DNA from: Shewanella sp. ANA-3 | GTDB lineage: Bacteria > Pseudomonadota > Gammaproteobacteria > Enterobacterales > Shewanellaceae | Length of the DNA: 64,000 bases | Direction: 5' to 3' | Assembly: GCF_000203935.1 (NCBI RefSeq) | Contig: NC_008577.1 | Location: 1,860,001-1,924,000 of the forward strand | Shown here: piece by piece, positions 1 to 9,525 of the stretch | Numbering within the stretch: position 1 is the stretch's first letter | Layout of the letters: each line of letters starts with the position of its first letter | Notes under the pieces: model-generated | Seen by the model: the letters and a program-made list of their open reading frames with translations, nothing else | Database searches by the model: none | Told to the model about the DNA's origin: nothing | Program-made: the position numbers and the translations under genes

Positions 1-1896
1 GATGGTTTTGAAATCCCAGTTGTAGTCAGCACTTGGGTTGACCATGCCTTCATACTTGCCTGTGGTTTCGTTGAACTTAGATTGCGCTGTGATGTAGGCC
101 GCTAAGGCTTCACGGTTAGTATCTGGCAGTTCGAGTACCACATGATCACTGCCTGTACCGGCAAACTTGCCACCAAAGGCGCGGTAGTTATTTGAGGCCA
201 CGATAAATTCTTTGGCCGCAAACTCTTCGCCAGTGAAGACTTTACCGTTGGTATCTGTGTAGCTTAAATCGACGATACGGTTAGCATTGGCATTAACGAC
301 GGCGCAGTCGCGGTCGAACTTGCTTGGTTGAGTCACATCAATCTTGTAGGTCAAGCCATCGAGCACGTCGAAGTTGTAGGTTGGGTGACCATCCCAGTTG
401 ATTAATTCCTGCGGCGTAGTCTTGGTTGGATCGATTTGATTGAATTGGTTAACCGAGCACTCCAGCCAATCTTTCAATTCAGCACCTGTCGCTTTGACCG
501 CCACCATAGTGTTGGGGTAGAGGTAAAGATCGGCGGCGTTTTTAAAGGTCAATGCGCCTTTATCCACTTGTACATATTGGTCTGCATCGCTGGTTGTACC
601 GTGGCGACCACCGGCTTTGAATGGTGCAGAAGCCGATAAAACTGGCAGGTCTTTTAATGCCTCGGGGAGTTTGGCTTTAACGTTAGCAATTTGCGCGTCA
701 GAAACGATTTGTACGGTTGGATCGTCTTGCACTAAGGTCAAGAAGCTATACATATCGGCGGCAGCAACCCCAATTGGCTCGTCCACGAAGGCGAGTGTTC
801 CTTGGTGCTCGGCAGCGACAGCATCATGGATGGCGGCGTCGGCTTCGACTAATGGTGTTTTAGTTGCACCATCATAGATAGGACGTGCCTTAGTGGTGGC
901 ACTAAGCACAGACCACTTACCGTCTTTACGCTCGAGTTTAAAGTCGACCACACCTAAGTTGTCACCCCAGCGTCCAGGCATGACGGCTGGCACACCATTT
1001 AACAGGCCTTTAGTCACGTCTGTGTTAGGTAAGTCGGCATATTTGGCATCGGGGAAAATAGAGTGGCTGTGACCAAAGAGGATGGCATTAATACCGTCGA
1101 CATAGGTCAAGGCATAGGTTGCGTTCTCTGCCATAGGATCGCCAGGATTTTCGGTCGAACCAATACCAGAGTGTGGAATTGCGATAATCAAATCAGCGCC
1201 TTTTGCTTTCATTTCAGGCACATATTTTTTGGCAGTCGCCACAATATCTTCAACCGTTACTTTGCCGGTCAGATTTTGTTTATCCCACAATAAGATTTGT
1301 GGTGGCACAAAACCAATATAACCAATCTTAATGGTTTGGTTATTTCCTTCGCTATCGACAATTTGTTTTTCTTTAATGATATAAGGGGTGAATAAATGCT
1401 CACCTTTTTTCACATCATTCCAGCAGCCATTATCGTCGGTACAATAGACGTTGGCGTTAATATAAGGGAATTCTGCACCATGAAGTGATTTATTTAAAAA
1501 ATCTAAACCATAGTTAAATTCGTGGTTACCGATATTACCTACTTCGTAATCTAATAGATTCATCGCTTTATAGGCGGGGTGAACATCGCCCATTTGCAGG
1601 CCTACTTTAGCCATGTAGTCACCCATAGGGCTACCTTGAAGCAGGTCGCCGTTATCTACGAGTACACTGTTTTTGGCTTCTTTACGGGCGGCATGGATAA
1701 GGCTTGCGGTACGAGCTAGACCAATTGTTGGGTCTTCTTTACCACTGTAGTAGTTGAAATCCATGATATTTGTGTGCAGATCCGTGGTTTCTAATACACG
1801 TAAATCTGCTTGAACGATTTGCTCATCATCCGAGCCACAGGCGCTTACGCCTAAGGCGGCAGTGATCATCACTGCGAGTAGTTTTTTATTTAACAT
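1..1896 (-). CDS. cpdB: 2',3'-cyclic-nucleotide 2'-phosphodiesterase/3'-nucleotidase (3' end outside window)
   Basis: Reading the minus strand from an ATG at 1896 gives an open frame that runs without a stop to the window edge (632 codons seen), so the C-terminus is missing. The N-terminus is a lipoprotein-type signal ending V-S-A-C followed by GSDDE. The metallophosphatase motifs are visible: LETTDLHTNI near the start, then GNIGNHEFNYG and GHSHSIFPD. The second half, with a KATGAELKDWLE stretch and a YNFDVLDGLTYKID stretch, is the 5'-nucleotidase C-terminal domain. CpdB-type enzymes hydrolyse 2',3'-cyclic nucleotides and 3'-nucleotides in the periplasm, scavenging nucleosides and phosphate. 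A related 5'-nucleotidase/UshA-like enzyme is the main alternative, but the cyclic-phosphodiesterase subfamily fits better. It is divergent from the peptidase gene at 2588. Confidence 0.85.
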   Translation of the reverse strand, partial: MLNKKLLAVMITAALGVSACGSDDEQIVQADLRVLETTDLHTNIMDFNYYSGKEDPTIGLARTASLIHAARKEAKNSVLVDNGDLLQGSPMGDYMAKVGLQMGDVHPAYKAMNLLDYEVGNIGNHEFNYGLDFLNKSLHGAEFPYINANVYCTDDNGCWNDVKKGEHLFTPYIIKEKQIVDSEGNNQTIKIGYIGFVPPQILLWDKQNLTGKVTVEDIVATAKKYVPEMKAKGADLIIAIPHSGIGSTENPGDPMAENATYALTYVDGINAILFGHSHSIFPDAKYADLPNTDVTKGLLNGVPAVMPGRWGDNLGVVDFKLERKDGKWSVLSATTKARPIYDGATKTPLVEADAAIHDAVAAEHQGTLAFVDEPIGVAAADMYSFLTLVQDDPTVQIVSDAQIANVKAKLPEALKDLPVLSASAPFKAGGRHGTTSDADQYVQVDKGALTFKNAADLYLYPNTMVAVKATGAELKDWLECSVNQFNQIDPTKTTPQELINWDGHPTYNFDVLDGLTYKIDVTQPSKFDRDCAVVNANANRIVDLSYTDTNGKVFTGEEFAAKEFIVASNNYRAFGGKFAGTGSDHVVLELPDTNREALAAYITAQSKFNETTGKYEGMVNPSADYNWDFKTI

Positions 1897-2587
1897 CGTT
1901 TTCTCTATTTATATTTATTTGACCCTAATACATGTTCTTTTGAGAACATGCCCATCATCCTGTTAATTCATAACGAAAGAACTGTTAGGTTGTCGCGTCA
2001 TTCAGTTAACGGACGGGGATTATAAAGAGATTTGATGATCTGAATGTGACATTAATTGGATAAAAGCTGTTTCAAATTGTGACTAGGCGCTTGATTGATT
2101 AATTTGTGCACCATGGCTGCGGTATTTTTATTCATCGGCTGGTTAATTCGATGTTGCCAGCTATTTATTAAGAATAATTAATATTTGTTAGCTGATTGAA
2201 TTTCGCCTGTGCTGATATTCGATGAGTCTTTGAGATAATGTTGACGATTTTTATGAAGTGTTTTCGCCTAAGTTTTTATTTATAAAATAAATTCTATCAT
2301 TTAAAACCTTGATTGTTTCTGCGCCTTACCTATGGCCGCTCGTCGCACAATCGCAGACCAAATGCCCTTGATTGCGTAGTTTGACGGCAGTCACACATAA
2401 AGAGATACAAATTCCCCTCGATCCCTGGCTTCGAAAACTTGGCCGAAGGTCGCTTAACTTGCTAAGGTTGTGCGTTGAAAACGGGCGCCCAAAGCATGCG
2501 TCAGTTGGAAGAGAAGCCAAAATCCGTTACTCGCACCTTTCACTTAAAAAATATAAAGACAGGGCAGTAACACTCTAGGGAGTTCCT
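1897..2587. other. divergent intergenic region between cpdB and dcp
   Basis: About 690 bases separate two divergent genes, so promoters for both must lie here. The part nearest cpdB is AT-rich. The part from about 2330 to 2540 is more GC-rich and has short open frames on both strands that lack good ribosome binding sites and family resemblance. I see no convincing gene, tRNA or terminator. The peptidase start has an AGGGAG ribosome binding site at 2577-2582. Confidence 0.4.
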
Positions 2588-4735
2588 ATGCGTAAGTCTG
2601 TTATTACTACTGCCGTGGCCGCGGCATTGTTATTGGGCGCTTGCTCAGAAAAACCGGCAGCCAATACCGAGGCCGCCAATGCGGTCGCGACGCAAGCTGC
2701 TGCATCGACTCAAGCTGATGCAACCAATGTGTTATTGAGTAAGAGTCCACTGCAGGATCAAGCTCCACAGTTTAATCTGATCAAGAGTTCGGATTATGCC
2801 CCCGCGTTTGCGCAGGGCATAAAAGAACATGAAGCTGAAATTGCCGCCATTATTGCCAATAAACAGGCGCCCACCTTCGATAATACGATTTTAGCCATGG
2901 AAACCTCGGGTGAGTTGTTAACTCGAGTGTCACGCACCTTCTTCAATCTGGCGGGGTTAATCTCCGACGATGATTTTCAAAAGACCGAGGCGGATTTAGC
3001 GCCTAAGCTATCGGCTCACCGCGATAACATTTACTTAGATCCAAGTTTATTTGCCCGTGTTGAAACCGTATATCAGCAACGTGCCGGGTTAAATGCCGAA
3101 GATAAACGCTTGGTCGAGTTTTATTACGAGCAGTTTGTACGTGCAGGGGCCAAATTATCCGATGCCGATAAAGCCAAAATGCGAGACTTTAACGCTGAGT
3201 TAGCGACCCTTGCGACTGAGTTTTCCCAAAACAGCTTAAAGTCATTTAAAGACGATGTGATTGTTGTGACCGACAAGGCACAACTGGACGGTCTATCTGA
3301 CAGCGAAATCGCGACCTTAGCGGCCGCAGCGCAGGCAGCGGGTAAAACGGGTTACCTGATTACCTTAGTGAACACGACTCGTCAGCCTATTTTAGCCAGT
3401 TTAAATAACCGCGAACTGCGCCAAAAAGTCTGGGAAACCTCGGCTCACCGCGCCGTTGCCAGTAATGGCCCTTTAATCGTGAAGATGGCGCAGCTGCGCG
3501 CCAAGAAAGCCAATTTACTCGGCTTTGATACTTGGGCAGCCTACGCCGTGGCCGACCAAATGGCTAAAACGCCAAGCGCCGTGTATGAAATTTTAGATGA
3601 CTTGGCGCCTAAGGCGTTGGCTCACGCTAAGGCCGATGCGGCGGATATCCAAGCTGAAATCAAAAAGGCTGGCGGTAATTTTGAATTACAACCTTGGGAT
3701 TGGGCTTATTACGCCGAGAAAGTGCGTCAGCAAAAGTACGCCCTCGATGAGAGCAGCATCAAACCCTACTTTGAATTTAACTCTGTGCTGAAGGATGGCT
3801 TGTTCTTCGCGATGCACAAACTCTACGGCATCAGCGTTAAACCGCGCACCGATTTACCAGTATGGAATAGCGATGTCCTCGCCTTTGAGGTTTTCGATAA
3901 AGACAACAGCTCTATTGGTCTGTTCTATCTTGACCCTTATGCCCGTGAAGGTAAGGGCGGCGGCGCTTGGATGGATGAGTTTGTCACTCAAAGCGGCCTG
4001 CTAGGCACTAAGCCTGTGGTGTATAACGCACTGAATATCCCGAAACCTGCCGACGGTCCAACCTTGATGACCTTCGATGAAGTGACCACTATGTTCCATG
4101 AATTTGGTCATGCGGTGCACGGTTTATTCTCCAAGGTGAAATACCCGAGTGTGGCAGGTACCTCTACCGCGCGCGATTTTGTGGAGTTTCCGTCTCAAGT
4201 TAACGAAGATTGGAACATTGACCCTGCGGTCATTGCCAATTACGCCAAGCACTACCAAACTGGTGAGCCTATTCCTAAAGCTTTACTCGATAAAATCTTA
4301 GCATCGAATAAATTTGGTCAAGGTTTTGATACTGTTGAGTATTTAGCGGCCGCATTACTGGATATGGAATGGCACTCGATTGGTGCTGACACCCAAAATA
4401 AGGATGTGGAACAGTTTGAGCATCAAGTGTTAGCCAAACACGGCCTCGATTTCGCGCCAATTCCACCGCGTTATAAGTCGAGCTATTTTAGCCATGCCTT
4501 CTCGGGTGGCTATTCTGCCGGTTATTACGCTTACCTGTGGACGGAAGTGTTTGCCGCCGATGCCTTTGCCTATATGGGCCAACATGGTGGCTTAAAAGCC
4601 GAAAACGGCGATAAGTTCCGTGATGCGGTATTGTCTAAAGGCAACAGCGAAGATCTGATGCAGGATTACATCCACTTTACCGGTCAAAAACCCACGACCG
4701 ATGCCTTATTAAAGCGCCGTGGTTTAGTCGATTAA
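2588..4735 (+). CDS. dcp: M3-family peptidyl-dipeptidase Dcp, predicted lipoprotein
   Basis: The 715-residue product starts with a lipoprotein signal (MRKSVITTAVAAALLLGAC, Cys19 as the lipidated residue). It carries the thermolysin-like zinc site HEFGH at residues 504-508, within the M3 pattern HEFGHAVHGLFS, and the family's C-terminal FSHAFSGGYSAGYYAYLW segment. Length and motifs fit the Dcp/oligopeptidase A family (E. coli Dcp is about 680 residues). The enzyme removes C-terminal dipeptides from short peptides. Here the signal places it on the periplasmic side of a membrane, unlike cytoplasmic oligopeptidase A. An AGGGAG ribosome binding site precedes the ATG and a strong terminator follows, so it is probably monocistronic. 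Confidence 0.9.
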   Translation: MRKSVITTAVAAALLLGACSEKPAANTEAANAVATQAAASTQADATNVLLSKSPLQDQAPQFNLIKSSDYAPAFAQGIKEHEAEIAAIIANKQAPTFDNTILAMETSGELLTRVSRTFFNLAGLISDDDFQKTEADLAPKLSAHRDNIYLDPSLFARVETVYQQRAGLNAEDKRLVEFYYEQFVRAGAKLSDADKAKMRDFNAELATLATEFSQNSLKSFKDDVIVVTDKAQLDGLSDSEIATLAAAAQAAGKTGYLITLVNTTRQPILASLNNRELRQKVWETSAHRAVASNGPLIVKMAQLRAKKANLLGFDTWAAYAVADQMAKTPSAVYEILDDLAPKALAHAKADAADIQAEIKKAGGNFELQPWDWAYYAEKVRQQKYALDESSIKPYFEFNSVLKDGLFFAMHKLYGISVKPRTDLPVWNSDVLAFEVFDKDNSSIGLFYLDPYAREGKGGGAWMDEFVTQSGLLGTKPVVYNALNIPKPADGPTLMTFDEVTTMFHEFGHAVHGLFSKVKYPSVAGTSTARDFVEFPSQVNEDWNIDPAVIANYAKHYQTGEPIPKALLDKILASNKFGQGFDTVEYLAAALLDMEWHSIGADTQNKDVEQFEHQVLAKHGLDFAPIPPRYKSSYFSHAFSGGYSAGYYAYLWTEVFAADAFAYMGQHGGLKAENGDKFRDAVLSKGNSEDLMQDYIHFTGQKPTTDALLKRRGLVD

Positions 4736-4757
4736 ACGATTCATTGTAAAAAGGGCC

Positions 4758-4793
4758 AAAGGCTTGGTAGGGCAACCTATCAAGCCTTTTTTT
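4758..4793 (+). terminator. Rho-independent terminator of dcp
   Basis: An 11-bp stem (AGGCTTGGTAG pairing with CTATCAAGCCT, one G-T pair) around a 6-base loop is followed by a run of eight T. Confidence 0.85.
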
Positions 4794-4960
4794 ACGCTAT
4801 TGTTTTTCGATAATCTTTACTCTAAAATCCCGCCAAATTTGACTGTGGGATAGCTTCTTTATCCCGTATCGACGCCCCTCGAAAATCAGGCTCAGTTCCC
4901 CCTCCTTTGAGCCCTTGAGTACAGCTAAAGCGTAGCCTTTTATTATTGGATGTAGCATTA

Positions 4961-5584
4961 ATGGTTTCGCAATTAAGTGAAGCAGTGCTGGATGTGATCG
5001 CTGACGCCTTGGTAGACAAAGGCTATATTTTTTTACCCGAGTTAATTCCTCAACCCATTAGCCAAGTATTATTGGAAAAAATCCAAGCAACAGAAATACA
5101 TGAGCTCAAAGCGGCCTCGATTGGACGTGGCGCTGAGCAGCAGCTTAACCCCGATATCCGCCGCGATAGGATCCAGTGGCTGGAGGAGCAGAGTGAACCT
5201 GATAGCCTCTATTTAGACTTGATGACGCAGTTAAAGGATGGCCTAAATCGTCGATTATTTATGGGGTTATTCGACTACGAAAGCCATTATGCCGTGTACC
5301 AACCCGGCGCCTTTTATAAGAAGCATGTGGATGCGCTAAAAGGCAGTCAAAACCGTATCTTAACCACGGTGTTTTTCTTAAATCCCGATTGGACGCCAGC
5401 AGATTGCGGCGAGCTGATTATTTACGATGAAACCGATAATGAGATTGAACGCATCGCGCCTAAGATGGGTCACTTTGTGATTTTCTTAAGCGAGCGCTTC
5501 CCCCATGAGGTGAGTAGAACCTTAGCCCAGCGCAACAGTATTGCTGGTTGGTTTAGGGTGAGTAATAGCGTGCACGGGTTTTAA
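4961..5584 (+). CDS. 2-oxoglutarate/Fe(II)-dependent oxygenase (prolyl 4-hydroxylase-like)
   Basis: A protein of about 207 residues. The iron-binding facial triad is visible as H-x-D in KKHVDALKG and a distal His in RFPHEV, followed by the co-substrate-binding Arg region (RNSIAGWFRV). The sheet pattern YAVYQPGAFYKKHVD ... NRILTTVFFLNPDW ... GELIIYD ... GHFVIFLSERFPHEV is the usual double-stranded beta-helix of the P4Hc family. The substrate cannot be read from sequence. Proteins of this type hydroxylate protein side chains or small molecules. The frame is open from a TTG at 4946, but the ATG at 4961 has a GGA nine bases upstream and is the more likely start. Confidence 0.8.
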   Translation: MVSQLSEAVLDVIADALVDKGYIFLPELIPQPISQVLLEKIQATEIHELKAASIGRGAEQQLNPDIRRDRIQWLEEQSEPDSLYLDLMTQLKDGLNRRLFMGLFDYESHYAVYQPGAFYKKHVDALKGSQNRILTTVFFLNPDWTPADCGELIIYDETDNEIERIAPKMGHFVIFLSERFPHEVSRTLAQRNSIAGWFRVSNSVHGF

Positions 5585-5636
5585 TGATTGGGCCGTAAAG
5601 GCTTGATGCTGCTGAAATGCTTAATATGATTTCAAG

Positions 5637-5670
5637 GCGCAGTGTTTCTAAGTAAACACTGCGCTTTTTT
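5637..5670 (+). terminator. Rho-independent terminator after the oxygenase gene
   Basis: A perfect 11-bp stem (GCGCAGTGTTT / AAACACTGCGC) with a 6-base loop runs straight into six T. Confidence 0.88.
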
Positions 5671-5997
5671 GATCTTAAAGGGGTGTTATCGACATCCGGC
5701 AAATCGATACCTAAGTCGTTCTCTTTTGCTAGTTTGCGCTGACGCTAGGCTAAAAGGGGCATCACTATCCGAACTCTTTCGATCCCTGCGTTATTTAGCG
5801 GCATCAGAACCAGTCTCATTCGATTCATTAACATGTCATTTTCTAAGGCGAAGCTTAAGAAAATCTTAGCGTCAGCACCTAGAATGAAATTATCAAATCA
5901 CATTGAAAAGAGAGGTTTTTTTATTTTAGATTAATGTTAGGCTAGTAAAAAATGTGCGCAAGGACACACTTTTTAGTCAGCTAATGGAGGCGATACT
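5671..5997. other. intergenic region without a recognised gene
   Basis: About 330 bases between a terminator and the next gene. It presumably holds the promoter of the acetyltransferase gene. The short open frame through it shows no family resemblance. A TGGAGG ribosome binding site lies just before the GTG start at 5998. Confidence 0.4.
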
Positions 5998-6600
5998 GTG
6001 GGCGAACGCGATCTTTTAGGTTGTTTAACGGGTGAACATGTAGTGCTAGAACCCCTCTCTTTATCCCATGTTGCCGCCTTGAGTTTAGCTGTGACAGATG
6101 GCGAGTTGTGGCGTTTATGGTTTACCAGCGTGCCAGAGCCAAGCGAGATGAAAGCCTATGTGACTAAAGCCTTGGATGAGAAAGCACGCGGAGAGAGTTT
6201 CCCATTTGCGGTGCGCGACCGTCTCTCAGGTGAGATTGTCGGCTGCACCCGTATCAGCCATTGGGAGAGCGAGCATCGCCATTTGGAGATTGGTTACACT
6301 TGGTATGCCAAGCGCGCCCAGCGCACGGGGATCAATACCGAATCCAAGTTATTACTGCTGACCTTTGCATTCGAAACCCTCGATGCCATTGCCGTCGAGT
6401 TTCGCACCCATTGGCATAATCAGGCTTCTCGCCAAGCCATTGCCCGCCTCGGCGCCAAGCAAGATGGCGTGCTGCGCAACAATAAGATCCTCAAGGATGG
6501 CACGATCCGCGATACCGTGGTGTATTCCATTATCGATTCCGAATGGGCCACAGTGAAACACAACTTAGCATTTCGCTTACAACAGCGACCAGTAGAGTAG
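5998..6600 (+). CDS. GNAT-family acetyltransferase, RimJ/RimL-like
   Basis: A 200-residue protein from a GTG start with a strong GGAGG ribosome binding site. It has the layout of the RimJ/RimL type: an N-terminal GEHVVLEPLSLSHV strand-helix, a central PFAVRDRLSGEIVGCTRIS beta-strand pair, LEIGYTWYAKRAQRTGIN where the acetyl-CoA pyrophosphate loop lies, then NQASRQAIARLGAKQDGVLRN, the usual motif B region of this subfamily. The Q/R-x-x-G-x-G/A loop is degenerate (QRTGIN), as is common in this branch. The acceptor amine is unknown. It is followed after 82 bases by a second, unrelated GNAT gene, so the two may be co-transcribed. Confidence 0.8.
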   Translation: MGERDLLGCLTGEHVVLEPLSLSHVAALSLAVTDGELWRLWFTSVPEPSEMKAYVTKALDEKARGESFPFAVRDRLSGEIVGCTRISHWESEHRHLEIGYTWYAKRAQRTGINTESKLLLLTFAFETLDAIAVEFRTHWHNQASRQAIARLGAKQDGVLRNNKILKDGTIRDTVVYSIIDSEWATVKHNLAFRLQQRPVE

Positions 6601-6682
6601 GGCGGATTGCTGCTTCAAATGGCGATGGTCATTCGCTATTTGGACTCGCAACACGCATGTAGATTTGAGGTTGGAAAGGCCG

Positions 6683-7147
6683 ATGGCAAACATTATTTCT
6701 CGCGCTGACGTATCCCATAGTCATGAGGTTGCCCTGTTATTTAATGAGTATCGGCAGTTTTACGGCTGTAAGGATGATGTCCTCGCGGCGGAGCAGTTTA
6801 TTCGTGCGCGTTTGCAGGATGCCTCGTCCGTGGTGTTTATGGCGCGCTCCCCCGAGGGAATGGGGCTGGGGTTTGTGCAGTTGTATCCCAGTTTTTCATC
6901 ACTGCGTTTAGCGCCGATTTTTATCCTAAACGATGTGTTTGTCACCCAGCATGCGCGTTGTGTTGGCATCGGTCGGGCGTTGGTGCAACAGGCGGCGGAA
7001 TATGCCAAAGCCCAAGGCGCTCGCGCCTTAGTGCTGGAGACCCAAAAGGAGAATGTCCGCGCGCAGGGATTGTATGAGGCCTTAGGGTTTGTGCGGGATC
7101 AGAAATTTTTAACTTACGAGCTTGAGATCCACTCATTGCTTAAGTAG
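6683..7147 (+). CDS. GNAT-family N-acetyltransferase
   Basis: A 154-residue protein. The ATG at 6683 follows GGAAAGG and is preferred to an in-frame TTG at 6665. The acetyl-CoA site is clear: strand ILNDVFVTQHARCVGIGRAL with R-x-x-G-I-G-x-A, then helix VQQAAEYAKAQGARALVLETQKENVRAQGLYEALGF, which is the standard motif B ending in Y-E-x-x-G-F. This resembles small GNAT enzymes acting on amines or amino acid-like substrates; the actual substrate is unknown. Confidence 0.8.
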   Translation: MANIISRADVSHSHEVALLFNEYRQFYGCKDDVLAAEQFIRARLQDASSVVFMARSPEGMGLGFVQLYPSFSSLRLAPIFILNDVFVTQHARCVGIGRALVQQAAEYAKAQGARALVLETQKENVRAQGLYEALGFVRDQKFLTYELEIHSLLK

Positions 7148-7181
7148 TTTATGCTTAATTGCTAATAAAAAGGACAACAAG

Positions 7182-7577
7182 ATGTTTAAAGCGTTTGCCG
7201 TTGCTGGCTTAATGTTAACCGTGAGCCATAGCGTAGTCGCCGATGAGGCAGAAAAGGCCTTTAGTAAAGAAGCCATTGAATGTGCTGCTTATTATCAAAT
7301 CAGTTCCGAGGCCATTGGTGCCATGAATGCCCCGCAAATGCAAGCTGTGGGTGAGCGCTTAAAAACCTCTAAAGTCGAGGCTGAAAATCTGGCGAAGAAG
7401 TATCAGTCAGAAGCCGAAGTTACTCAAGCGGTGGCCGACGCTAAAGCGCGCCAGATCCAGAGTTTAGGCGGCTCAAGTAACTTAGGTGCGCTAATGGGCA
7501 AATACAAAGAAGAGTGTAAAAACCTGTTAGCCGATCCGCAAAAGCGCCTCGATTACTGGACCATGGCCACCATGTAA
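7182..7577 (+). CDS. small exported protein of unknown function
   Basis: The 131-residue product begins with a Sec signal peptide (MFKAFAVAGLMLTVSHSVVA, predicted cleavage before DEAEKAF). The mature part is helical and charged with two cysteines (IECAAYY and YKEECKNLL), which could form one disulfide in the periplasm. An AAAGGA ribosome binding site sits 9 bases before the ATG at 7182. An in-frame earlier start at 7122 would bury the signal and is rejected. I do not recognise a family. It is followed by a strong terminator. Confidence 0.7.
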   Translation: MFKAFAVAGLMLTVSHSVVADEAEKAFSKEAIECAAYYQISSEAIGAMNAPQMQAVGERLKTSKVEAENLAKKYQSEAEVTQAVADAKARQIQSLGGSSNLGALMGKYKEECKNLLADPQKRLDYWTMATM

Positions 7578-7593
7578 GCCTTGCCTGCGTTAA

Positions 7594-7619
7594 ACAAAGG
7601 AGCCTGAGGCTCCTTTGTG
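7594..7619 (+). terminator. Rho-independent terminator
   Basis: A perfect 11-bp stem (ACAAAGGAGCC / GGCTCCTTTGT) with a 3-base loop. The following T-tract is weak, so efficiency is uncertain. Confidence 0.65.
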
Positions 7620-7838
7620 TTATCTGAAGTCTATTTTTAGATTTACTGTGGTTTAGCATGATTTAGTCTTTATGAATGTGATTCCGCCGATACCTGTGTC
7701 ATGGCACATGCTATGTGTAATAGCGTACAGCTTTTGTCATTAAGAGTAAGGCTGTTGTAAGAGAGCGTCGCTTTGGCAGGTCTTACTCCCTAGATGAACA
7801 TGGGCCTAATGGCCGCGAATAAGGGCGAGAGATAACCA

Positions 7839-8225
7839 ATGATCAGTTTGGCGATAGCATCAATCCTGAGCGCAGGTGTGTGCGTTTACCACTTACTGGA
7901 GGGGAAACAAAAGCGGCTGCCGAAGCTGATGAGTGCGCCATTATCTGAGCCAGATAAGCAGTGGTTCAGCGCGCTATTTTATTGCCAATCGGTATTCTAT
8001 GTATCCACTACCGCGGTGTTTTTGGTGTGTGCGCTCAAACTCCTTCCTGAAATGTATGGCTATAGCCTATTGCTGTTTTTGGGGCTTAACTACGGTATGT
8101 ATGCCATTTGGCTGTTTTACGTGGCGTTGTTATCCCCACCTCAAGCCAGCCTGCGACTCCGTTTGCAATCCTTAGTCTTTTTATTGATAGCCTTGCTTGC
8201 GGTGCTGAGTCCACTGCAGGTATAA
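7839..8225 (+). CDS. small integral membrane protein of unknown function
   Basis: A 128-residue protein with about four hydrophobic segments: residues 1-18, a segment around ALFYCQSVFYVSTTAVFLVCAL, a LLLFLGLNYGMYAIWLFYVALL segment and a C-terminal SLVFLLIALLAVLSPL segment. A short basic loop (EGKQKRLPK) follows the first. No family motif is recognised. A GAGAGATAA sequence precedes the ATG. Confidence 0.6.
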   Translation: MISLAIASILSAGVCVYHLLEGKQKRLPKLMSAPLSEPDKQWFSALFYCQSVFYVSTTAVFLVCALKLLPEMYGYSLLLFLGLNYGMYAIWLFYVALLSPPQASLRLRLQSLVFLLIALLAVLSPLQV

Positions 8226-8380
8226 ACGCGTTCGTTGAACTAGGATTTCCCCAGCCAATAGACAGTACCTATATCCCTTTGGTTGATTTATGGATAAGGC
8301 TGAAGATTCACTTATCTATTTGCTCTATTGATCAATACAATAGGGACTATCTTTGAAAATTTGCTTGGTAGGTTTGTCGC

Positions 8381-8419
8381 GCACTTAGTGATAGCACTTA
8401 GTGGTAGCTTTTAGTGATA
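8381..8419. repeat. three tandem 13-bp repeats upstream of the DUF2157 operon
   Basis: GCACTTAGTGATA, GCACTTAGTGGTA and GCTTTTAGTGATA lie end to end, about 40 bases before the start codon at 8461. They differ at one to three positions. Confidence 0.75.
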
Positions 8420-8460
8420 GTTGCGCTGTCAACGTCAGGTAATAATAGGGAGATTTTAGA

Positions 8461-9525
8461 TTGCGCCATCTTACCTCGCACGTCTATGAATGGTTGGAAC
8501 AGGGACATATCACGCCAACCGAGGCAAATGAACTCTATCGACAGTTATCCGTACCACCCAATGCCGCCAGTTGGCGCAGCTTATTAGCGCAGCTTTTACA
8601 ATGGGCGGGGGCGTTAAGCTTTGCCTGCGGGGTGATTTTCTTTTTTGCCTATAACTGGCAGTCGCTCGCGCGAATGAGCAAGTTTGCGCTGATTGAAGCG
8701 GCGCTATTAATTAGCCTTGTCAGCTTTGTCTGGTTGTATTATCACAGCGCAGCGAAGCAGCTCGTTGACCCTTCTCATTGTCTGTTCGGAGCAACCCTTG
8801 CCAATGCTGCGCTGCTGGTGGTGAGCATGTTAGTGGGTGGGCTGCTCGCCCTCGTTGGGCAAACTTATCAAACTGGCGCCGATCCTTGGCAGCTGTTCGC
8901 CATTTGGGCGCTTGCGATTTTGCCCTTCGCATGGGTGGCAGGCTTTGATGGCCTATGGTTACTGCTGGTGGGGCTAGTTAATTTAAGCCTTGGGTTGTAT
9001 GCCGATACGACTTTGCTCTGGCTGGATGAACAGTTGTGGTTATGTCTCTTTGTGGTCCTTAATCTGACCATCTACTACGGTTTTGTGTTTCTCGGCAGTA
9101 CCAGCAGACGTTGGCATGCGCCATTCGTAGAGTATGCGAGTTCATTGACGGCCATGGGGTGCTTTACCTTACTGGTGTGTTGGATGATTTTTGAGCCGAG
9201 CGACACTAAGCCGCTGCTGGTTGCGGTGTGGGTTGGTTATTTTGGCCATCTATTGTTTGGATTCTGGTGGTTCAGGCACAAACGATTGCAGGTTTATCCC
9301 TTGGCATTGGGTGGTTTTAGCTTGATCAGCGTCGGCGCGGCGTTATTCACCGAACTGCTGTTTCGCAATAGCGATCCCATTGGCGGCTTTTTGTTGATTG
9401 GGCTTTACATCATTTTAGCGAGCACAGGCTTAAGCACTGTGTTAAGGCGATTGCATCGGCAAGCTAAAGCGGGCATCTCGCCTACGCAGACTCCCAGTGA
9501 GAATGAGGAGCTAAGCCATGAATAA
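8461..9525 (+). CDS. DUF2157-domain membrane protein
   Basis: A 354-residue protein. The soluble N-terminus (LTSHVYEWLEQGHITPTEANELYRQL) followed by the first membrane segments (WAGALSFACGVIFFFAYNW) is the DUF2157 signature. Some ten hydrophobic segments follow. The function is not established. The start is a TTG at 8461 preceded by AGGGAG. Its stop overlaps the next gene by 8 bases, so translation is coupled. It is the first gene of a three-gene operon. Confidence 0.8.
   Translation: MRHLTSHVYEWLEQGHITPTEANELYRQLSVPPNAASWRSLLAQLLQWAGALSFACGVIFFFAYNWQSLARMSKFALIEAALLISLVSFVWLYYHSAAKQLVDPSHCLFGATLANAALLVVSMLVGGLLALVGQTYQTGADPWQLFAIWALAILPFAWVAGFDGLWLLLVGLVNLSLGLYADTTLLWLDEQLWLCLFVVLNLTIYYGFVFLGSTSRRWHAPFVEYASSLTAMGCFTLLVCWMIFEPSDTKPLLVAVWVGYFGHLLFGFWWFRHKRLQVYPLALGGFSLISVGAALFTELLFRNSDPIGGFLLIGLYIILASTGLSTVLRRLHRQAKAGISPTQTPSENEELSHE

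Noticed and set aside
2372..2578. 68-codon open frame upstream of dcp
   Set aside because: A shorter frame overlaps it on the other strand, there is no ribosome binding site, and it lies where the dcp promoter is expected.
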